From Colias croceus (Eukaryota > Arthropoda > Insecta > Lepidoptera > Pieridae), in assembly GCF_905220415.1 (NCBI RefSeq), contig NC_059550.1, forward strand, positions 5,334,501-5,398,500: a stretch of DNA of 64,000 bases, in the 5' to 3' direction. The notes beneath the pieces were generated by a model, which ran no database searches, was not told the DNA's origin, and worked only from the letters and a program-made list of their open reading frames with translations. Both the position numbers and the translations under genes were made by a program. Shown here one piece after another: positions 43,384-54,647 of this stretch; the first letter of the stretch is position 1, and each line of letters opens with the position of its first letter.

Positions 43384-46300
43384 TTTAACAATGTGAAATA
43401 ACACTGTTATAAATAACGTCGAATGACAAATCACAGTGATAAATAATAGCACCTTGAAATAACGTCGAATTAAATATATACAGAAAGAGAAGTCAAATGG
43501 TGTGATTGGTGATTCAAAAGTAAAGATTGAAGTCGTCGATTTACGGTGTATTTGCAATAGATATTATTGAAGAGTAAAAGTTGAAATAATTGTGATTGAT
43601 TTTACAGAAATTGTGAAATTTGCATTCACGTTCAATTGATATTATAATATATAAGTAGTATATCTGTTTGATATACGAATGTTGACTTTTTTATTTCTTA
43701 TTTGTTGTTACTGTCAGAGGATCATTGTCAGTTTAGTTTTTAAATTGATAGGTATTGCCATGCCAAATTATATGAACCAAGACATAGAAGAAGAATTATT
43801 GAATAATCGTGTTTAAAGAAAATATAAACACCTTTAAATCGTCGACTTTTTGAATCCATGTAAATAATATTTAATTAAAGGAATGTTCGGATTCATTTGG
43901 ATGAAGAAGACAAACTTTTTACATGTTGTAGCGATTGTGTGGTCAGTTTAAAAGTAAGTTTTAATCATTAAATATGGAAATTTCTGAAACTATTTAATTT
44001 CGAAATTTAAAGAAATAATATAGTTTTTGTAAATTAATATACATTAGGCCAATATAATTTAAATTAAATGGATATTTTCTGTATTCCATGTTTATTGGTT
44101 GAAATGAGTATTTTGTAAATAGTGAACATTTGATTTAAGGTCGAGGCGAAACGTTATGTATTTATAACGATTTGTATATTCGGATGTACACATTAAATAA
44201 ATTATTTGTTGTGATATATTTTAACTTATTATTTAAGAATAGTAACTATTTCAAATTGGAAATGAAGCATGATCGACGACGAAAATAAAGTGTGTATTTT
44301 TAAAGGGAAAGTGAACGGTTCTTAATTTTATGAAACCCGTCTTCCAATCGCGTTTATGATGATATGGTTGAATTATTTTATTGATCATAACCACATTTAA
44401 CTAAAGTAGGAATAATAACTTGAGCACAAAAGTTCATTCTCATAGTGTCATTTGATAGAATAGTTTACACTCAACTAGTACGCATTTTATTACTCTAGAC
44501 GAATATAGGTGCTAAAGATCGAGTACATAGTTGAATTATTTCATACATTTTTATGAAACTTAGACATTAATTCATATAGTTGTCTATATACATATTTCGC
44601 TTTAGATAGGATTGATTCTATTATTACTGGATACAACTAATGAAAGATCAATTTAAATTCCAGTATACAGCATAACAAAAAGCTGCACAATAATATTTTG
44701 GGCGTGTTCCTTTTTGATTATATATAATCAGCCATTATTCAGTTAAACGAAACAAGACCAAATTTTTGCCTTCAAATGTTCATTAACTGCGTTTTTTGTA
44801 GGTAATTTTTGTTACAACATAACCATTGCTATATATCAAAAACTTAACTATTAATAATAATTGTTTCTGGACGAATTTGAAGCGTTTGCCTTCACAAATT
44901 ATTAGGAGATATTTTTTACAGTTGGTACATTTGCGCCTTGATTTAAATGAATTAAAATGTAATATATTAAGGTAACGTGTACATTGTGTATAATTAAGTT
45001 GAATTACTTAGTTATAGAATATATTATTTACTTTATTAAAATGCTGCAATATTTGGGATTTTCTGTAATATAAGTCAATTAAGAAAATAAGAACTTTGTT
45101 TTATTCATTTCTGGTTTTAAAAAGTTTATTTACGTTAGTATGTTTTATTATAATATCTATAATTACGACAAGTTGATAAGAATGCATAGAAAGAGGTGAA
45201 TATTCTTATAATGTTGCCCAATATATTATGTAACACCTTCATATTATGCTGGCGGTTCAATTTTATTTACAGTCGTTGTTCTTTCGAAGAAAAATATATT
45301 TTATGGAAATAAGACATCATTTAAGTGGGAAAACATAATTTATTATATCATTATTTATGTACATAGTGTTTTAGCACAAAATAAATATACGGTTCCGACA
45401 AACTATTGGACACAAAAGCCGGTTCAAAATAAACAGCTACCAATATATTCGTGTGCGATATATTATAATATGATATAAAATTTCGCTAGCATCATGATAC
45501 TGTGATTATCAACTATGACTAGCGTGTTACATAATGTTTGGTGTTCGATTATCACGATTTAAAACAGTGCCCTGCAATTCCTTTACTCGCTTTTACATCC
45601 ACGATATCACATGTAGCCGACTCTTGATACATATATATGTATAGTATGATATTACACCCCTTACAACTAACACCGAAGCACAGAAGAAAATAAACGTGCC
45701 TTTTATAAAAATAGGTTCAACGTATCGAACGTAACGAAACCCTACATCAGTCTTATATCTATTCAAATAATAAATTACAACATAAAGCGAAATATAGCGC
45801 TTGTTCTCAATGCTCATAATATTATTAAAAAAAGATATCAATAAAACCGCTATTTGTATAAAATAATAATGTGTTTTTTCTAATTGTTCGTTTGTTCGGG
45901 CATTGGAACAAGGACTATTAATGATTTCAATATAAGTAGAGCGACGCCAATCTTACCCTAATATCGATTATATTAAAAATAAACATTCACATTAATTTAT
46001 TAATACTGACAAGATATTAATTAGCTTTAAGAGATATGAGGGATGTATGAACGAAGACTCATTGAGAATGTTAGTGTCTAAAAGCTCATGAACGCTATAA
46101 TAGTTCTAATATAAGTATTGGTTAGTTTGAGAGAGGAGATTGAAAATAATAGAAGTATTCTTGTTTAGTCGTGTTACTTATAGGGAAATTTTAAATGCTT
46201 ATAAATGCCAGTTATAATAGTTAATTTGGCATTAATATTTCAGTCTAAATAAATTTATGAGCACAGTTTCTTTACTTTGAAAACACGTTGATTTGAAATA

Positions 46301-46645
46301 CAAACAATAGGCACTAGAAGGTAATATACGGTTCGGCAAGACGTAGCTCAGTTGTCAGTACCCTTAACATAGCCGCAAAATTATTACAAGGTGTTTCACG
46401 TCTTATGCACAATTGAGGAAAGGTCGCACGTTTGCATACTCGAAACCTAATCATGTAATTATTGACAATATTAATTAACAGTTAAATGGATATGAGTAAT
46501 AATTTTATAATAGATACTAGTTTTCATGATTGATCTTTACCTATTTGGAATAAATATTGTAACAATTATAAGCTTGAGATTATCTCTTACAGTTCCTTAA
46601 TATGTGCATAGGACTTAAATAAAATAAAAAGCAATTCCAGCCGGC
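43384..46645. other. Interval between convergent Nfrkb and membrane-protein genes
   Basis: The first part is the Nfrkb 3' UTR. The rest, 44.2-46.6 kb, is AT-rich without a recognisable gene. A sequence at 46339-46365 resembles a Pol III A box (GTAGCTCAGTTGTCAGT), but no B box follows. Confidence 0.45.
44196..44201 (+). terminator. Candidate poly(A) signal of Nfrkb
   Basis: AATAAA about 810 bp past the stop codon, followed within 15 bp by a T/G-rich TTATTTGTTGTG element, as expected downstream of a cleavage site. Another AATAAA occurs about 90 bp later. Confidence 0.45.
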
Positions 46646-49600
46646 TCACTCCTCCGTCTCTTCAGGATTTTCAGCTTGCAATAAATTAGTGTTGTCATCT
46701 GTCTGTAATTCGGCGGTTAACTTCTGAAACAAATGAAGCGAGTTAATTATTGTGTCATTAGTACGCTTGATGTGTGGGTCCTTTTCTTTATCCAGCTCGA
46801 CTGATAAGGTTGGCTGCTTACGCATAGATTACGGTCTGGAATACCTAACATTAGTATTGGTATTTACAGATTCTTGAATTTAACAATGTAAGATAGAGAC
46901 TAACCTTCACGATTTTACTTAATTCATATTTTTATTAAATAATTAAAGAGTGTGTTGTTTTTAGAGCATAAATACGTATATTATTGACACACTTAACTGT
47001 TGCCCAAAAATATGTATAAACATTCATGAGTTTAAGGACATCATAACATTTTTTTTTTTTTTTTTTTTGATGTCACAAATCTGCAATCAGTCAAACAACT
47101 ATAATCAGATCGGTTGAGTTTATTTGGACGATTGGACGAAGGTAAGGCCAGTGCCTTAGTTCGTCTTAATTAGGAAGCACATCAGCTCTCTTCAATCTGT
47201 GTATACTTTTAGGCTGTAAAAGTATGTGTGATAATGGGTTTGGGTGTGATGTCAAACGATCTTTGTATTTAGCTGTATAGCGTTTTGCTTCATCAGTGAC
47301 TGTGGGCATTTCCAGATATTCGTGGATTTCTGAATTGCGGGCGTACCATGGAGCAGCTGATATCGTTCTTAGAATATTGTTCTGTGTTCTTTGAAGGCAG
47401 TTTATATTGGATTTGCTGGCCGATGACCACAACTGAATACCGTAAGTCCAAATCGGTTTAATCACCGAGCAGTAAACTCTCAGTTTATTGCTCAGGGATA
47501 GGGTCGATTGCCTCCCGAGAAGCCAAAGTAAGTTTCTGAATCGAAAATTTACTTCATTTCGCTTATTTTTTATGTGTTCCCTCCATGTCATCCTTCTGTC
47601 CAGATAGAACCCCAGGTATTTGACACAGGTTGATTGTGGTAAGGTGTTGTTACCTAATTTGGGCGCTGAGCAGTTCTCGCGTCGCAAGGTGAACGTTATG
47701 TGATGAGATTTTGGGACGCTAGCTTTAATACGCCACTTATTAAGCCACTCATTTGTGTAATCGAGTTGAACTTGTAGTAAATTAGTCGCCTCCTCTGGGT
47801 TGGTGTTACAGGCGAGGAATGCTGCATCATCAGCATATGTTGCCACCGTTACATTAGGCAGCTGGGGAAGATCGCTAGTAAATATGTTATATAATGTAGG
47901 ACCAAGAACCGATCCTTGGGGTACTCCGGCATAGCAGCTATGTAGAGCAGATCTGGCATCTCCATATTTTACTCTAAACATTCTTTCACTGAGGTATGAG
48001 GCTAGTAAAGGATAGAAAGTATGCGGAATACTTTTTTTTATTTTGTATAGTAACCCTTTATGCCAGACTCGATCGAAAGCTTGTTGGATGTCTAGGAAAA
48101 CAGCCGAGCAATATTCTTTTTTCTCTAGACAGTGTCGCACAGTGTGGTAGACTCTATGTACTTGTTCTATGGTCGAGTGTTTCCTTCGAAAACCGAACTG
48201 GTGGTCAGGTATGACTTGGTCAGAGTCTATAAATGGGCGTAACCGAGTAAGAGTAATCTTTTCCCATAATTTACTTAAGATCGGAGTTAGGCTAATCGGA
48301 CGATGAGATGAGGCATCGTTGACTGGCTTTCCGGGTTTGTGTATCATAACTACTTCTGATATTTTCCAGATTGTAGGTACATGAGATGTTCTGAATATTG
48401 CATTAAAAAGAGATGTCAAAAAGACGATGCACTTTCTAGGAAGCTCTTTGATTACCTTCGGAGTAATCATGTCAAAGCCAGGAGCCTTCTTTGAGTCCAA
48501 GTCGGCGATTTCTTTCAGTAGTTCCCGTGGAGAAGTCGGTTTTATTGGTAAAGATAATTGTAGATCTTGATTTAGAACACGATCTATTTCAGGGTCTTCA
48601 GGGTTTACTGCTTCATTAGGCTTAAACACTTCAGTGAGATAATTAGCGAAGGTCTCAGCTTTTTCTGCGTCTGTTCGAGCCCAAGTGTTTCCGTTCCTAA
48701 TTGGAGGAGAACACTGTTGGGGCTGAGGTAAGTTCTTCGTGGCCTTCCAGAGGGAGTGTATTCCATGAGCGTTAGGTGACATTTTTTCTAGTCTTTGTTT
48801 GACAGAATCATTTGCAGTTACATGAAGGAGGTTTTTAAGATCCTTAATAGCTTTGTTTAGGAGTTTCTTATCTTCGCTATTACGGGAAAGCTGCCAAACT
48901 CTACGAAGGCGACGCTTTTCACTTATTCTTTCGCGTAATTCAAGTGGAATCAAAGTATTGACATGTGACTCTTTCAATATAGGAGTGCTTAGCCACGCTG
49001 CCACTTGAATCAAATTTGTTATGTATAGAGATGCATTTTCTACGTCTTCAGCAGTTTTAAGTGGAAGCTTGAGAATAATATTGTCCTCTAGATGTTTTCG
49101 GAAGCAGTTCCAGTCTGTTTTTACATTGGTTAAATACGAGCTCTGGGTATCTCGGAATAAGGCAGTCGAACCCACAGTCAACAGTACTGGTGTGTGATCA
49201 GAAGATCCATCTAGGCTTGTCTCGATATGAGTATTCTGTTGACATATACCTTTTGTTATAAAGAAGTCCAGAAGATCGGGTGTTTTATTGATATCAGTGG
49301 GCCAGTATGTAGGTTCTCCAGTCGACATAGTGAGCAAATGGTTGGCTTCGACACTATTTTTCAATTCCCTGCCTCGGGGAGTTATCAGTCTCGATCCCCA
49401 GTACGAGTGCTTCGCGTTCCAGTCACCGCCAGCTATGAAGCGTTTTCCCAATCCTTTGAAGAATTGAGTAAACAAATTCTCTTTAACAATATGACGGAGA
49501 GGACAGTATATGGCTGAGAGATTTAGTGGTCCAATTTGGTCATTTATCTGTATGGTTGTAGCTTGCACATAGTTGGTTTCATACGGTCTGAGTAGGCAAT

Positions 49601-52600
49601 GCTTTATATTATCCCTAATTACTATTGCAGTTCCAGCATGTGCTCCGCCATCGGGGTGCGAAGTAAAATACACACAGTATCCCCGAATGCAAATTCGCGA
49701 TCTGGCCGTAGTGTGCGATTCTGATATAAGACAGACATCGAGCTTGTTGGTTTTCATGATGATCTCAAGTTCTTTAGTATTAGGAGCAAGTCCATTGATA
49801 TTCCACGTGGCAATGCGTAGACAAGTCATTTTGAAAGTTTGGATATTAGGGTGGTTATAAGCCCTACGAGCGAGCCTATTTGTTGAATTAAGAGATCCAT
49901 TTTCTCATTTTGCTTGATAAATATATCTTCTAATATAGAATTAGATTGTTGGTTTGTTGAAGAATTTTGTAGGGGGTGTGATCTTCCTTTAACGACATCA
50001 GCGTATGTGTTATTTGGGTTAGTACTAGATTTCTCAGATTCCAGGTTTTGGACAGTGGGTATACCAGCTAGGTTTATCTTTTCTTTTGGTTTTTCTTGGG
50101 AGGGAAATTTTGACTTAAGGGTAGGGATTTTGTTCCTGCGGGCTACTGTTTCTTTATATATTTGGCAGCCTTTGTAGTTTGCGGGGTGATCACAGGAGCA
50201 TAAGGCGCACTTAGCTGGAGTAGTCCTATCTTTCTTTTTGCATTCTGAAGTTTTATGGCCTTCACCACATTTCACACATCTAAACGGTCTCATGCAGTTA
50301 TTTTTTGAATGACCGTATTGTTGGCAGCGTTGACATTGAACAATAAACTTTGATTTTCGGTGATCTTCGATTTTGACTTTTTGTTGGGCAATATATTTAA
50401 TGTTTTTTACCAGAGGGTTGTTAGCCCCTGGTTCAATATTGACGAAAAAGGTTGTTGTCGGTTTCTTGTCAGGGCCATATCGCGCATTAATTATTTCACC
50501 TCTTACCTTGTTATTAGTTCCCTCAACAGCCTCAACAATAGCTTCGAGGGGAGTAAGGTGATGCAAGTTCTTAATGACAAATCGATAGCATTTTGCCTCT
50601 TTAGGGGTAAAAGTGTGTCCTATGAGGCCATTATCTCTAAGAAGTTTAATAATTTTCTTGTAATCTTCTGAAGTTTTAATAAGAACATGAAGAATATTTT
50701 TGCTTATAAGTTTCAGTTTATATTCTTCTTTATGGCTAACTGTCTCTATAAGTTTAGTTAATTCATTAACGTCTTCTATACCACTTAAAACTATTGGAGG
50801 TGGTTTGCTAGGCTTAAGAGTTTTTGTAGCAATAATGTCTTCTTTAGGATCGAGTGGTAGGTTACCATACCGGTTCTCGGTCGCAGTTGTGGCTTTCTGT
50901 GGAGGTGACTCACTCATTTTTCTTTTCTTATTGCTACGAGACAATGGTACACGTTGCCAAGGTGGCGGAGCAGGGTATTCCGAGACAGATTCACGTAAAG
51001 TAATGTCATCAGTTATACTTGGTTGTGGTTGAGTTTCAACTGTTATAGTTGAGGTTTTCTCTCTCGTCAGTCCCCTATTTACTTCAGTAAGGGATGAGGA
51101 GCGTTGTCTGCTAAAATAGCAAGGGTGAAGTGCTTGTTGCTTAAGTATTTTCTGTTGTGGTTGTGTTTGGGTTTCTGGAATGGTACTCGTTTTTGTTCCC
51201 ACGAGAAGGGTCGATAAAATAGGTCGCTCACAGGGTAACGCCCATTCCTGTGAGAAGGCACTCTACAACGATGTGAGCCAGGTCCATCGAGGTTTGCGCT
51301 AGCGACTGTTAACCCACAGCCATTCATCCTTTCAGCACGGTCACACCTTAGGATTGGGGTATTTTTTTATAAGAGGTTGTCATCCTCGTGACCCAGGCAA
51401 TCAAGCCAAGGTCCCCGTTCTTGCGAAACATGAACACAAGTTTACGGGTGTGAAGGTCATTTCCTACCTCCAATATAGCAAGCTGTTAGGCTCATGTAGG
51501 TTAGTTGACCGCCGCCTACGACTCGGCGTTAGTTGCTCATTTGGCACCACCCAGGGGACACGTGTAGGGTGGGTCTTTAGAGGAAAAGATGGTAAGTCCT
51601 ACGGACGCGAGCAACGTTGTCCCCCTAATCATAACATTAAAATTATATATTTTAACATTCGGCGTGGTTCAAATGTTACGTTGACATCAATTTAACGTCC
51701 GATCACAAATTAAAATTTTGTGTAACAATATTGACCTTAATGCAAATTATTCTAAAGCACATACCCCAAGCTGAGCCGAAGAATGGCTGCTTCTTTTTCG
51801 TAACTTTATTGCTAGAGCAAGTAGTAAAACGAAGGTCATAGATGACAAGGCGGCAGTCAGCAGCGGTAGTAATAAACTGTCCCCAGGTCCCTGCAGAATG
51901 AAAAATAATGAAAACACTGTAAAAGGAAGTAGATAAAAACATTTTTATAAGTTTTATGTTGATCGAACGTGTCAATTTCTTGGTTCGTCATAAATAAAAT
52001 CAAACAATATCTCAGTCCGATCCGTATTTGTTGCGATTTAAGTGGGAATATCATCGAGTAATAGTAATTTACTAATTATTGTAACTAATTTTATGAATGT
52101 AACGACTATGCGGTCAGTAGACACGTTGACGTTCTAAAACCTAAGTGACGCAGACGTGAGACGGCGCGCGCGGGCGACTGTTTCTTTTTTCAATTTAAGT
52201 ATTTTGATTGTGAGATAATATAATACATGCTCTTTTTTGGTTAATAATGTATAAAGGGCCAAGTACCTATAATTTAAATACAAGTTTGTTTGACGATTAT
52301 ACTAAAAACACGCACAATAATAAATAATATTAAATTTAGCCCTAAAAATGTAGAGCAAATAATTTTTTTTTTCAGTATTGTACGTTATCCAGAATATTTA
52401 TAAAAAAAGAGTAGGTAGGTAACTAGCTAGGTTTAATTAATTATGCTAGTCAATAACTCAATAATAATTGAATCTATATCATGATATTATCTATAATATT
52501 ATCATTCGAAGAGATTGTTGGAGCATTTTGTTAGTTAGCCGTTTAATATCTTTAATCTATCCATATTATAATTAAGTTTTTTTTTTCCACTTGCATTAAG

Positions 52601-54085
52601 TAAGCTTTCATTCTACTTATAAGGAGGATACTTATTATTCGACATTTATCGACGGAGTCGTAGGCTCATACATGTAGTTAAAAATATTCCATTGAATTAA
52701 TCATAAGTCACGACAGCTTTGCACTTAACGCTAGGAAAGTGACTCGGACACTTATCTTTTTGCAATTGAAGCGTTTCTACAACATGCCCACACTGTAAAT
52801 GTTCACATACAACAAAACTATAATTAAAACAGATGATGTATTGCCGTTGGTGCTGTTACTTAAAACAACTGCGTAATATTAAATAACAGCTTAGAATTAT
52901 AATTTTTACGTTTTTATATTACGTATTTATTACTAGGGATTACGTTTCACTAATCATGCAATATGAGCTCACGCAAATATAAATTTTACGTTATATAAAC
53001 GTATTACACGAACGTTCGACACTTACATTGACTGGCCATTGGAAGTAAGTTGAGGAATCGACAAAAGGCCACCTCGCTCCGTACCATCCGTTATCAGTCG
53101 CCTTCGACACCGTTACTTCATCGGAATCCGAACTTGGCACAGCAGAATCTGGCTTTAATGGTGGTAGTGAAAATACCTCGTCCACCTCTAATGATTCTTT
53201 AAATTCTTCGTCGTCGTCTACGGATAGTAACGTATCTTTCAAGTCTTTAAATTTAGATCGTTCACTTGTGCTGGTTATGTCACTTGTGGTTGATGTCTGT
53301 ATTGGTGTAGCTTTGGTCGTAATCAATACGTCATCGAATACTTTTGCACGGTCTGTAATTGTTTTCTCCGTAGGATTAAAGCCACGAGAAAAGTAGTTGA
53401 AAACGTTTTGTATCGTTATGGGTTCTGATGTGACTGTGGGTTTTATAATTATGTCTTTATCCCATGGTCTCATAGACATGTAATGATCCAAAAGGCGCAC
53501 ACTGCCAGAAGGTGTACCGATTAATGGGATTCGTTCTATATCTTCTGTCGGTAGTTGCGGGAGTGCGGTCGACGACGCTGACGACTTCCAAGATCTTAAA
53601 GCAGGCATAGTCCAAGGCGGTGTCGTTACCTTTTCACTTGTTACGGTGCTAGGAAGTTGGGTAGTAGATGTTGTCGATGTAGTTGTAGTGGGAATTATTG
53701 TAGTACTAATTTCTTCTTTAGGTTTAACAGTGATTATTTCTGGTGACATTTTTAGTTCCTTTTTCCGAGATCGAATAATCTCTCTGCCTCCCGGTGAAAG
53801 AGGCGCAGTGGTGGTGTCATGGTGATCGAACTGCAATCTTCGAGCGAACAACGCACCATTCATAACATAAAGAGGAACGGAAGCGAGAGCCAGAGCGATG
53901 ATTGTTCCAAAAATCACCATTAAAACATATTTTAAAGTCGATCTCCTCCTAGAGCGACGCACATGAATTGAGGGGCTGTAATCACGACCTTTTCCCTTAA
54001 GTCCACTGTTGTTTAAAACTTCCTCGGTTTGCGGAAGAATGGTATATTGGAGACTATTTTCGCCATGACGCACCGTTTTGTACAT
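46646..54085 (-). CDS. Uncharacterised two-transmembrane Ser/Thr-rich protein, 3 coding exons
   Basis: Exons 53027-54085, 51765-51890 and 46646-46723 join in phase 0 to 420 residues. The protein has a basic N-terminal tail (HVRRSRRRS, residues 41-49), a first membrane segment (about 52-75), and a long Ser/Thr/Pro-rich region with runs such as TTIIPTTTTSTTSTTQLP. An acidic segment follows, then an aromatic patch (WYGARWPFVDSSTYFQW). A second membrane segment is encoded by the small middle exon (about 359-383), followed by KLRKR and an acidic tail ending PEETEE. Two segments around a mucin-like loop suggest both termini in the cytosol and a glycosylated outer loop; this is inference. I do not recognise the family. 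The last intron is 5 kb because it contains the Jockey-type LINE. Confidence 0.75.
47040..47050. repeat. Target-site duplication of the LINE, left copy
   Basis: ATCATAACATT directly before the T-run that is the LINE poly(A) tail on the minus strand. The matching copy is at 51628-51638. Confidence 0.85.
47166..49829 (-). CDS. LINE ORF2: AP-type endonuclease and reverse transcriptase
   Basis: 887 residues. The N-terminal apurinic-type endonuclease is complete: IATWNINGL (residues 6-14), SESHT, GGDWNAKHSYWGS and the SSDHTPVLLTV end motif. The reverse transcriptase follows with KAPGFDMITPKV, HRPISLTPILSKLWEKI, HQFGFRRKHST, AVFLDIQQAFDRVWHKG, AGVPQGSVLGPTLYN and the catalytic YADDAAF (about residue 663). 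No RNase H domain is seen, normal for this group. The enzyme nicks genomic DNA and copies the element RNA at the nick. Its ATG overlaps the ORF1 stop in the sequence ATGA, suggesting coupled termination-reinitiation. I see no frameshift or internal stop. Confidence 0.95.
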   Translation of the reverse strand: MTCLRIATWNINGLAPNTKELEIIMKTNKLDVCLISESHTTARSRICIRGYCVYFTSHPDGGAHAGTAIVIRDNIKHCLLRPYETNYVQATTIQINDQIGPLNLSAIYCPLRHIVKENLFTQFFKGLGKRFIAGGDWNAKHSYWGSRLITPRGRELKNSVEANHLLTMSTGEPTYWPTDINKTPDLLDFFITKGICQQNTHIETSLDGSSDHTPVLLTVGSTALFRDTQSSYLTNVKTDWNCFRKHLEDNIILKLPLKTAEDVENASLYITNLIQVAAWLSTPILKESHVNTLIPLELRERISEKRRLRRVWQLSRNSEDKKLLNKAIKDLKNLLHVTANDSVKQRLEKMSPNAHGIHSLWKATKNLPQPQQCSPPIRNGNTWARTDAEKAETFANYLTEVFKPNEAVNPEDPEIDRVLNQDLQLSLPIKPTSPRELLKEIADLDSKKAPGFDMITPKVIKELPRKCIVFLTSLFNAIFRTSHVPTIWKISEVVMIHKPGKPVNDASSHRPISLTPILSKLWEKITLTRLRPFIDSDQVIPDHQFGFRRKHSTIEQVHRVYHTVRHCLEKKEYCSAVFLDIQQAFDRVWHKGLLYKIKKSIPHTFYPLLASYLSERMFRVKYGDARSALHSCYAGVPQGSVLGPTLYNIFTSDLPQLPNVTVATYADDAAFLACNTNPEEATNLLQVQLDYTNEWLNKWRIKASVPKSHHITFTLRRENCSAPKLGNNTLPQSTCVKYLGFYLDRRMTWREHIKNKRNEVNFRFRNLLWLLGRQSTLSLSNKLRVYCSVIKPIWTYGIQLWSSASKSNINCLQRTQNNILRTISAAPWYARNSEIHEYLEMPTVTDEAKRYTAKYKDRLTSHPNPLSHILLQPKSIHRLKRADVLPN
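49826..51202 (-). CDS. LINE ORF1: nucleic-acid-binding protein with CCHC knuckles
   Basis: 458 residues. A polar, Ser/Thr/Gln/Pro-rich N-terminal third is followed by a globular region with an RRM-like or PRE_C2HC-type pattern (about 135-280). Three zinc knuckles come next, starting CQRCQQYGHSKNNC, CVKCGEGHKTSEC and CALCSCDHPANYKGC (about residues 285-345). The C-terminus is predicted helical. This is the usual ORF1 (gag-like) layout of Jockey-type LINEs, where the protein packages the element RNA. The start is the first in-frame ATG. It overlaps ORF2 by 4 nt. Confidence 0.9.
   Translation of the reverse strand: MGTKTSTIPETQTQPQQKILKQQALHPCYFSRQRSSSLTEVNRGLTREKTSTITVETQPQPSITDDITLRESVSEYPAPPPWQRVPLSRSNKKRKMSESPPQKATTATENRYGNLPLDPKEDIIATKTLKPSKPPPIVLSGIEDVNELTKLIETVSHKEEYKLKLISKNILHVLIKTSEDYKKIIKLLRDNGLIGHTFTPKEAKCYRFVIKNLHHLTPLEAIVEAVEGTNNKVRGEIINARYGPDKKPTTTFFVNIEPGANNPLVKNIKYIAQQKVKIEDHRKSKFIVQCQRCQQYGHSKNNCMRPFRCVKCGEGHKTSECKKKDRTTPAKCALCSCDHPANYKGCQIYKETVARRNKIPTLKSKFPSQEKPKEKINLAGIPTVQNLESEKSSTNPNNTYADVVKGRSHPLQNSSTNQQSNSILEDIFIKQNEKMDLLIQQIGSLVGLITTLISKLSK
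51628..51638. repeat. Target-site duplication of the LINE, right copy
   Basis: ATCATAACATT, identical to 47040-47050, next to the 5' end of the element. Confidence 0.85.
51891..53026 (-). other. Intron 1 of the membrane-protein gene
   Basis: No coding sequence is seen. A CpG-rich patch near 52140-52185 (acggcgcgcgcgggcgac) is unusual for this AT-rich intron and could mark an alternative promoter or a short exon. No clear splice pair encloses it. Confidence 0.4.
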
Positions 54086-54647
54086 GTTGAAATATGGAGA
54101 ACACTACTCAGTTTATTAAGTATCACTTGGTATCAAATCACATGCTCGTTTTCACTAGTGTTTTGTTGTACTTCGTTATAAAAAAATGAAAATATCGCGT
54201 AACATTAATCTCTCGATGACTTGGTGCGAGCGGTCGAGGGTTCTCTTGCTTTGTGAACTGCTAATGGTTTCTTGTCTGGTAAAACGATGACACGCATGCG
54301 TGACAACATTGAGCGGCTGCGCGGTCCCCTTCTGTCTTCCTGGTTGGGGCTTTGAGGTTATGACCAAGATGCCGGCTTCTATAAAATTCGCATCTTTTTC
54401 TAATAGGCAAATAAAAACACTACTTTAGTGTATGATATCGATGTAAACAAAACTGTTTATGATGATTATTATTAGAATTGAGAATATGGTACTTACATAA
54501 ATACCTAATAGAACAAAAAAAAAATAACAACCTGTATATAGGATTACAAAGTCACCAAGATTATCATGTTTTAAATATGCGTGTTTCCTTGACAAACAAT
54601 CATTATAAATTGCATTCAATTATAAAGTTTCGTAACAAAATATTTTA
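54086..54647 (-). other. 5' region of the membrane-protein gene
   Basis: It includes the 5' UTR and probably the promoter. A perfect 12-bp palindrome CACGCATGCGTG lies at 54291-54302, about 210 bp upstream of the start codon, in a GC-richer block (54200-54370). No other gene is seen. Confidence 0.4.

Larger units (their letters stand above)
47051..51627 (-). mobile_element. Full-length Jockey-type LINE, apparently intact
   Basis: The element reads on the minus strand, with a 5' end at 51627 (AGGGGGACAACG), a 5' UTR of about 425 bp, ORF1, ORF2 and a poly(A) tail (T-run at 47051-47068). Both frames are open to their natural ends. Exact 11-bp target duplications flank it. It lies in the last intron of the membrane-protein gene, in the same transcriptional direction. 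Intact frames and an unmutated duplication argue for a young, perhaps still mobile copy. The Jockey assignment rests on two ORFs, CCHC knuckles in ORF1, an AP endonuclease-RT ORF2 and the A-tail. Confidence 0.92.

Noticed and set aside
46339..46410. A tRNA or SINE start (GTAGCTCAGTTGTCAGT)
   Set aside because: There is no B box at the right distance and no cloverleaf can be drawn.
49227..51032. Plus-strand open frames across the LINE
   Set aside because: They are shadows of the minus-strand ORF1 and ORF2, which carry all the recognised motifs.
54176..54367. A 63-residue minus-strand protein upstream of the membrane-protein gene
   Set aside because: It more likely represents 5' UTR or promoter sequence; it has no domain and lies directly upstream of a real start.
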